NCBI GenBank assembly: GCA_002418685.1
Contig: DIEP01000153.1
Span: 1 to 10,796, forward strand
Length of the DNA stretch: 10,796 nucleotides
DNA from: Ignavibacteria bacterium UBA5771
GTDB taxonomy: Bacteria > Bacteroidota > Ignavibacteria > Kapaibacteriales > UBA2268
Direction of reading: 5' to 3'
Shown here: piece after piece, positions 6,142 through 10,796 of the stretch
Position numbering within the stretch: the stretch's first letter is position 1
How the letters are laid out: each line of letters starts with the position of its first letter
The notes under the pieces: model-generated
The model's input: only the letters and a program-made list of their open reading frames with translations
The model's database searches: none
What the model was told of the DNA's origin: nothing
Program-made: the position numbers and the translations under genes

Positions 6142-8153
6142 TATGTATCCAAATTTTTTACATATTTAGCATTCTTTTCGATAAAATCACGACGTGGTTC
6201 GACTTTTTCACCCATTAGCATCTGGAAAACGCGCGAAGCTTCAGCTGCTTCTCCGATTGCTACTTGAACGAGAGTTCTTTTTGCTGGGTTCATAGTAGTT
6301 TCCCATAATTGCTCGGGGTTCATCTCACCAAGTCCTTTGAATCGTGAAATTGAAATGCCGTTCATATTCAATTCTTTCTTTTCTTCTGTATCATCATTTT
6401 CATAATCTTCTGTAGCAAGCACTTTTGCGTGTGGATCTTCTTTTTGCAGGCTCAATAAAGTTTCATTAAGTTCATTATCATCATATACATAGAATTCCTT
6501 TTTGCCCTTTTTAACGCGATAAAGTGGTGGCATTGCGATGTATATTTTGTTTTGCAATATTAGTTCATTTAAATAATTATAAAACAAAGTGAGCAATAAG
6601 GTCTTGATATGTGAACCATCAACATCAGCATCAGCCATTAGTATGATTTTGTGGTAGCGGAGCTTACCAATATCAAATTCATCACCGAAGCCCGTTCCCA
6701 GTGCTTGAATAATAGCTCGGATTTCTTCATTTTCAAGAATTTTATGCAAGCGCGCTTTTTCCACATTCAGAATTTTTCCTTTTAATGGTAGAATAGCTTG
6801 GAATTTTCTGTCCCTACCTTGCTTGGCAGAACCACCTGCGGAATCGCCCTCTACAATATATACTTCGCATTCTTCAGGATTTGTCGATGAGCAATCAGAA
6901 AGTTTTCCAGGTAACGTGCTTGTCTCGAAAGCATTTTTTCGTCTTACAATTTCGCGAGATTGCCTTGCTGCAATTCGTGCTTCAGCGGCAAGAATTGCTT
7001 TGTCCAATATTCTTTTTGTTTCATTAGGATTTTGATCTAAATATTGGGATAATTTTTCATTTGTGATTGAGCGGACAATACTTTCGACGTCGCTATTTCC
7101 AAGTTTTGTTTTAGTTTGACCTTCGAATAGTGGATCAGGAACTTTTACAGAAATAATGGCTGTCAGCCCTTCTCGGAAATCATCGCCTGTCAATTGAATT
7201 TTAGATTTATTTCCATTTAATTTTTCAGAAGCATAATTATTTAAAACACGCGTCAGTGCTGCTCGGAATCCTGAAACGTGCGTTCCACCCTCGATAGTAC
7301 TAATATTATTGACATAAGAAAGTATGTTTTCCGTGTAGCTATCAGTATATTCCATACATACTTCCACTAATACATCCTTGCCTGAATCATTTTTTCCCGT
7401 TCCCGATAGTAGAATTGGCTTTGTTAGACTTGTTGAAGATATATCAACATATTTGACAAAATCTAATAGACCACCTTCATAATGATAAGTTTCCTCAACA
7501 TTTTCTCTCTCATCTTTGAAATTAATAATAACTCCTCGATTTAAATAAGAGAGTTCCTTTAAACGTTCCGAAACTTTCGAATATTTAAAAATAGGTGTTC
7601 GGAAAATAGTAGGATCGGGTAAAAAATGAATTGTGGTTCCTGTGCGATTAGTATTGCCGATAACCTCAACATCAGTCAGTCTTATTCCTTTTGAATATTT
7701 TTGCTTGAATATTTTTCCATCGCGGTATACAGTTACATCAAACTCACTTGATAGAGCATTTACGCAAGATACGCCAACACCATGCAAACCGCCTGAAACT
7801 TTGTAGCTATTATTGTTAAATTTTGCACCTGAATGCAAATATGACATTACAACTTCGAGTGTTGAAACTTTCTTTGTAGGGTGGGGACCTGTTGGAATCC
7901 CGCGTCCATCATCTTCAACTGTGCATGACCCATCAGTATGTAGTGTAATATTAATGTGCTTAGCATATCCCGCAACAACTTCATCTATTGAATTATCAAC
8001 TACTTCTTGAATTAAATGGTGGAGTCCTCGGTCTCCAATATCACCAATATACATAGCAGGACGCTCTCTGACAGGTTGCAATCCCTCGAGAACTTGAATG
8101 CTACTCTCATTATATTCTTCTGTTACCTGTATTACATCAAAATCATCAGCCAT
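6141..8153 (-). CDS. gyrB: DNA gyrase subunit B
   Basis: GyrB is the ATPase subunit of the GyrA2GyrB2 type IIA topoisomerase that introduces negative supercoils. The 670-residue protein is full length and lacks the large TOPRIM-tail insertion of the E. coli protein (804 residues). GHKL ATPase: catalytic E50, Mg-binding N54, D81 in EDDGRGIP, and GLHGVG (122-127). Transducer: QTKTKLGN with K348 as the ATP-contacting lysine. TOPRIM: EGDSAGGSAKQGRD (435-448), PLKGKILNVEKAR and DADVDGSH (508-515). C-terminal GyrA-contact part: RFKGLGEMN (604-612) and a closing RRDFIEKNAKYVKNLD. The QTKTKLGN loop and the recF/DUF721 neighbours favour GyrB over ParE. The ATG at 8153 has no Shine-Dalgarno motif but follows A/T-rich sequence and a good promoter. 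Confidence 0.97.
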   Translation of the reverse strand: MADDFDVIQVTEEYNESSIQVLEGLQPVRERPAMYIGDIGDRGLHHLIQEVVDNSIDEVVAGYAKHINITLHTDGSCTVEDDGRGIPTGPHPTKKVSTLEVVMSYLHSGAKFNNNSYKVSGGLHGVGVSCVNALSSEFDVTVYRDGKIFKQKYSKGIRLTDVEVIGNTNRTGTTIHFLPDPTIFRTPIFKYSKVSERLKELSYLNRGVIINFKDERENVEETYHYEGGLLDFVKYVDISSTSLTKPILLSGTGKNDSGKDVLVEVCMEYTDSYTENILSYVNNISTIEGGTHVSGFRAALTRVLNNYASEKLNGNKSKIQLTGDDFREGLTAIISVKVPDPLFEGQTKTKLGNSDVESIVRSITNEKLSQYLDQNPNETKRILDKAILAAEARIAARQSREIVRRKNAFETSTLPGKLSDCSSTNPEECEVYIVEGDSAGGSAKQGRDRKFQAILPLKGKILNVEKARLHKILENEEIRAIIQALGTGFGDEFDIGKLRYHKIILMADADVDGSHIKTLLLTLFYNYLNELILQNKIYIAMPPLYRVKKGKKEFYVYDDNELNETLLSLQKEDPHAKVLATEDYENDDTEEKKELNMNGISISRFKGLGEMNPEQLWETTMNPAKRTLVQVAIGEAAEASRVFQMLMGEKVEPRRDFIEKNAKYVKNLDT

Positions 8154-8177
8154 AGTAAAATTTATTTTATAGATTTA

Positions 8178-8208
8178 CAAAATTACGAAAAATTAAGGAA
8201 GCGTCAAA
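8178..8208 (-). promoter_or_regulatory. Bacteroidota-type promoter of gyrB
   Basis: On the minus strand TTTG (8208-8205) is followed after 19 nt by TAATTTTG (8185-8178), an exact match to the TTTG/TAnnTTTG consensus of the Bacteroidota primary sigma factor with typical spacing. Transcription would begin near 8171-8173, leaving a short leader of about 20 nt before the gyrB ATG at 8153. The site lies in the 102-nt gap between the DUF721 gene and gyrB, as expected for a separate transcription unit. Confidence 0.7.
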
Positions 8209-8231
8209 GCTATTTTATTTCATAAGCTTAA

Positions 8232-8271
8232 AGTATCTTCGAGTATCAAAAAACATTATCGAGTAATTATC
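8232..8271. repeat. cluster of short, helically phased direct repeats upstream of the gyrB promoter
   Basis: AGTATC occurs at 8232-8237 and 8242-8247 (10-bp period). TCGAGTA occurs at 8239-8245 and 8259-8265 (20-bp period). ATTATC occurs at 8255-8260 and 8266-8271. The block lies roughly 25-65 bp upstream of the -33 element of gyrB and runs into the last codons of the DUF721 gene. The spacing of about one and two helical turns is what a bound regulator would need, but short AT-rich repeats also arise by chance. Confidence 0.3.
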
Positions 8272-8531
8272 TCTTTAATAACAGGTTTTCCCAATTTTTC
8301 ATTTATACTTTCTTTCAAATTTTCTTTATTCATCGAGATTTCCCAAGCCCAAATTGAACTTTCTGCTTCAAGGAAGAGTTTCCCATTAATAAAATATCTC
8401 ACTTTGAACTTTTTGGATAGATTTTCTCCAAAGATTTCATTCAGAGCCATTATTATTTCTGATTTATAGAGCAAATCTTCTCTGCCACTTCTTTGGAAAA
8501 TTTCCTCAATTGTGTTTTTGATTGTTTTCAT
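8256..8531 (-). CDS. DUF721 protein, DciA-like
   Basis: This is a 91-residue single-domain protein with the DUF721 pattern: an N-terminal helical IEEIFQRSG...LYKSEIIMALNEIFG segment, then a basic beta part KVRYFINGKLFLEAESSIWAWEISMNKENLKESIN, ending with IKEII. DUF721 includes DciA, the loader or recruiter of replicative helicase DnaB in bacteria without DnaC/DnaI. That role is inferred here from the family and from the position between recF and gyrB. The gene starts inside the recF stop (ATGA, 4-nt overlap), so the two are translationally coupled. Bacteroidota-type members of this length carry just the core domain. Function in this organism is not proven. Confidence 0.82.
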   Translation of the reverse strand: MKTIKNTIEEIFQRSGREDLLYKSEIIMALNEIFGENLSKKFKVRYFINGKLFLEAESSIWAWEISMNKENLKESINEKLGKPVIKEIITR

Positions 8532-9670
8532 TTTTTTAGAGCCTTACCATTCTCCACTTTAAAAAAGGAAATCATTGGTAAATAGTCATTTGACAATTCA
8601 AAAGGATATCTATTGGTCGACGTTATAAAAGTTTGCGCATTCCTTCGCATCAACTCCTGAAGCACAAGATTGGAGCGAGTTTCGTCAAGTTCCGAGAAAA
8701 TATCATCTAATATCACAATTGGAATTTCATTCTTTCGCACAGACATATAATCAAACTCGGCAAACTTTAAAGCGATGATTATCGATTTATGCTGCCCCTG
8801 AGATGCTCGATCCCTTGCGGGGTATTCATTTATTAATATTTGAAAATCATCTTTTTGAGGTCCAAAAAGTGTGATTCCTCGCATTTTTTCAATATTCAGT
8901 TTTTCTGCTGAAATCTTATTAAAATGTTCTTTTATATCGTCAAATTCTAGATTCTCAATATCCATTCCTTTAGCATAACTATCGAGTTCATATTTCAAAT
9001 CAACATATTCATTATTTGCTGAAATGAATTTATAGTAATTCCTAAATAATTGAGGGAATTCCTTAAAAAATAGAAGACGCTTATGAACCAATTTTGTTGC
9101 ATAATTCACAAAAATATCATTCCAAGAGTCGAACACATCACGATTGAATATCCCTTCATTTTTATTACGAATTAAGATAGAATTACGATTTTTGAGTGCT
9201 TTTTTAAAATTTATTAAATCCTCATAATATGATTTGCTGATTTGTGAAAGGATTTTATCAATAAATTCTCTACGCTTTTCGGGCATCCCCTTGGATATTT
9301 CGCTTAAATCAGGAGAAAGAATAACAAGCGGCATTTCTCCAATTATGTCCTTCGGCGACAAATTCTCTCCGAAATTTGTTGTAATCTTTTTTCGAGATCC
9401 TCGCTGATATGATAATTTTACTCTGTATTCAAGGTTCAAGATATTTTTGGCTACACATTCAATTTTATAATGATCATAATTTGCGTTAATTAAACTTGCA
9501 TCATTTGTTGATGTAAAACTTTTTGCAAGCGAACATAGAGAAATTGCCTCAAGAATTGTGGTCTTTCCCGATCCATTTTTACCGTAAAATACATTTAAAT
9601 TACTATTAATAGTAATTTCAGTATTAAGATGATTTCTTAAATTTTGAATATGTAAATTTTGAATTTCCAA
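8528..9670 (-). CDS. recF: RecF, SMC-like ATPase of recombination repair
   Basis: RecF binds gapped DNA at stalled forks and helps RecO/RecR load RecA. I number it from a TTG start at 9670. This places Walker A GKNGSGKT at 30-37 and the N-terminal LRN arginine at residue 12, exactly as in E. coli and B. subtilis RecF, for a product of about 380 residues. Other motifs: GPQKDD (270-275, usually GPHRDD), signature ASQGQHKS (289-296), Walker B IVILDDIFSELDE (318-330) and a C-terminal TSTN. No in-frame ATG lies near the N-terminus. Other possible starts are TTG at 9691, TTG at 9739 and CTG at 9676. The farthest overlaps the upstream glycosyltransferase. The stop overlaps the DUF721 start. Confidence 0.94.
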   Translation of the reverse strand: MEIQNLHIQNLRNHLNTEITINSNLNVFYGKNGSGKTTILEAISLCSLAKSFTSTNDASLINANYDHYKIECVAKNILNLEYRVKLSYQRGSRKKITTNFGENLSPKDIIGEMPLVILSPDLSEISKGMPEKRREFIDKILSQISKSYYEDLINFKKALKNRNSILIRNKNEGIFNRDVFDSWNDIFVNYATKLVHKRLLFFKEFPQLFRNYYKFISANNEYVDLKYELDSYAKGMDIENLEFDDIKEHFNKISAEKLNIEKMRGITLFGPQKDDFQILINEYPARDRASQGQHKSIIIALKFAEFDYMSVRKNEIPIVILDDIFSELDETRSNLVLQELMRRNAQTFITSTNRYPFELSNDYLPMISFFKVENGKALKK

Positions 9671-9717
9671 ATACAGTGTGAATTTTTTCAAAATTATGAA
9701 GAAAAGATAGAATCGCT

Positions 9718-10662
9718 TTACAATTTCATTTTTATCCAATTTCTAAAACCAAATACTTGTTCTCCATTAAAAAGATTATTTTCTATAAAAGATAAGATTT
9801 TATCTTTCATTTTATTATGCTTGAATGAATTATCAGCAGTTTTGTCAGTATAATTTAATTTATCTCCCCAATTGAATTTTTCGATGAATTCTTGCATAAC
9901 TTTTGGATGAGTTCCTTCAAAACGGTTTAGTCCACCTATATATCCATAATCAAAATAAGCAGGCTTATTATTATAAATTTCATCTGCTAATTTATCACCC
10001 TTGTGGATGGAGTCCAAAGCTTTGCTTTTTCTTTGCATTAGCTCGGGAGGTCGCACCCATCCATAATGATATATATCTGCATCGACTGTTGCAACCTTGG
10101 GCTTAAAGGTTCCTTCTTTTTGGCGAAAATTAACCCCATCGAAATTTGGAATTCGGCGGAATGATTGGGCAGACTCCCAAGAGTGAATATCCTTGTCATT
10201 ACGGATAATTCGTATTTCATTAGCATACCAAGAGTGCGATTTATGATAATGCCAATAATCGCCCCAAAAGTGCAGATAGCGAAATAATAATCCTTCTACT
10301 TCTTTATTATCATAAAGTTCCTCGCATCGTTTCTGGATTTTCGGTAAATCCTTCTCGTGGCAAACTTCATCTGCTTGCAAATAAAATAGCCAATCTCCCG
10401 AACAATGCGACTTGGCAATATCAGTTTGATGTGCATTTTCGGTGCCATTTGAGTATTTTTGAGTATCCCAAACTGTATTGATAATTTTGATTTTGCTTGA
10501 ATTTATTGACTGAATTTCATCAATGGTTCTATCATCAGCATCGCAATCGCCCAAGGCAACAACATATTCGTCAACAATTGGAATGATTGACAAAATTGAT
10601 TGCTTGATTGGGTAATAAAGTTTAGTGGCATTTTTGACAAAAGTGAAACCTGAAATAGTCAT
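9718..10662 (-). CDS. GT-A fold (family 2-like) glycosyltransferase
   Basis: This 314-residue cytoplasmic or membrane-peripheral enzyme has no transmembrane segment. The start MTISGFTFVKNATKLYYPI is the usual first strand of GT2 enzymes. It is followed by a nucleotide-contacting region VDEYVVALGDCDADDRT (30-46) and the metal-binding acidic motif in FYLQADEV (93-100), where the canonical DxD appears as QADE. The second half has conserved-looking aromatic stretches: HFWGDYWHYHKSHSWY, IHSWESAQSFRR and YHYGWVRPPELM. It probably adds a sugar to a cell-surface glycan or lipid, but the donor and acceptor are unknown. It is the first gene after the tRNA terminator; a weak promoter match (TCATTTTG, 10685-10692) lies 23 nt upstream of the start. 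Its stop is close to or overlaps recF, so both may share a transcript. Confidence 0.82.
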   Translation of the reverse strand: MTISGFTFVKNATKLYYPIKQSILSIIPIVDEYVVALGDCDADDRTIDEIQSINSSKIKIINTVWDTQKYSNGTENAHQTDIAKSHCSGDWLFYLQADEVCHEKDLPKIQKRCEELYDNKEVEGLLFRYLHFWGDYWHYHKSHSWYANEIRIIRNDKDIHSWESAQSFRRIPNFDGVNFRQKEGTFKPKVATVDADIYHYGWVRPPELMQRKSKALDSIHKGDKLADEIYNNKPAYFDYGYIGGLNRFEGTHPKVMQEFIEKFNWGDKLNYTDKTADNSFKHNKMKDKILSFIENNLFNGEQVFGFRNWIKMKL

Positions 10663-10704
10663 TAGTAGAATTTTAATATTATTTCAAAATGAACCAATAC
10701 TAAT

Positions 10705-10739
10705 AAAAAAAACATGAGATTTCTATTCTCATGTTTTTT
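10705..10739 (-). terminator. intrinsic terminator of the tRNA transcript
   Basis: ACATGAGA (10712-10719) pairs perfectly with TCTCATGT (10727-10734) across a 7-nt loop. The flanking A7 and T5 runs extend the stem. Read on the minus strand the hairpin is followed by a run of eight T, immediately downstream of the tRNA-Asn 3' end. The flanking A and T runs would let it work in both directions. It separates the tRNA from the glycosyltransferase. Confidence 0.8.
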
Positions 10740-10747
10740 ATTGCCTG

Positions 10748-10796
10748 CTCCCGAGGACGGACTTGGACCGCCGACCCTCTGATTAACAGTCAGATG
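10748..10796 (-). tRNA. tRNA-Asn (GUU), 3' part only
   Basis: The minus strand shows the anticodon arm TCTGA-CTGTTAA-TCAGA, whose anticodon GTT (plus 10787-10785) specifies Asn. A GGGTC variable region and the T arm GGCGG-TCCAAGT-CCGTC follow, then the acceptor strand CTCGGGA and the discriminator G expected for tRNA-Asn. CCA is not encoded; the sequence continues CAGGC, so it must be added after transcription. The 5' acceptor strand and D arm are cut off by the window edge. Confidence 0.93.

Noticed and set aside
8016..8225. plus-strand 69-codon open frame over the gyrB 5' end and promoter gap
   Set aside because: It is antisense to the conserved gyrB N-terminus and its promoter, with no independent evidence of coding.
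10748..10796. tRNA 3' end as an integration (att) site for a mobile element
   Set aside because: No integrase gene and no second copy of the tRNA 3' sequence appear in the window; downstream is a terminator and ordinary genes.
1..10796. CRISPR array, insertion sequence, toxin-antitoxin or defence system
   Set aside because: No regularly spaced repeats, transposase motifs or defence-family domains were found on either strand. The window reads as core chromosome.

Overview
The window is AT-rich and every recognisable gene lies on the minus strand, so the biological reading order is from the high coordinates to the low. The chromosome appears to belong to the Bacteroidota/Chlorobiota (FCB) group. 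The evidence is the recF-DUF721(DciA)-gyrB gene order, an almost textbook Bacteroidota-type promoter (TTTG, 19 nt, TAATTTTG) in front of gyrB, and the scarcity of Shine-Dalgarno sequences. An Ignavibacteria- or Kapabacteria-like relative is possible, but I cannot fix the lineage by eye.

Layout in transcription order: the 3' part of a tRNA-Asn(GUU) runs in from the right edge and is closed by a strong hairpin terminator. Next come a GT-A/GT2-type glycosyltransferase, recF (no ATG start), and a DUF721/DciA-like protein whose start overlaps the recF stop by 4 nt. A 102-nt promoter gap leads to gyrB, which overlaps by 1 nt an exported DUF3887 plus alpha/beta-hydrolase protein. A PhoB/PhoR-like response regulator and sensor kinase pair follows, 5 nt apart. 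A 458-nt gene-free gap holds a GTCAT...ATGAC-bounded repeat and a GC-richer hairpin. Finally a GNAT acetyltransferase and an Orr/YhfX-type fold-III PLP racemase form a pair sharing TGATG. The last 300 bases hold no convincing complete gene, only a possible start of another minus-strand CDS at the edge.

Functionally there is a DNA replication/repair/topology block (recF, DUF721/DciA, gyrB), a probable phosphate-type two-component system without pst/pho genes nearby, and a small amino-acid racemase/acyltransferase operon. This is mostly ordinary core chromosome. I see no mobile element, CRISPR array or defence island. The items most worth a second look are the racemase-acetyltransferase pair, the translational coupling of gyrB to an exported hydrolase, the helically phased repeats upstream of the gyrB promoter, and the non-ATG start of recF.
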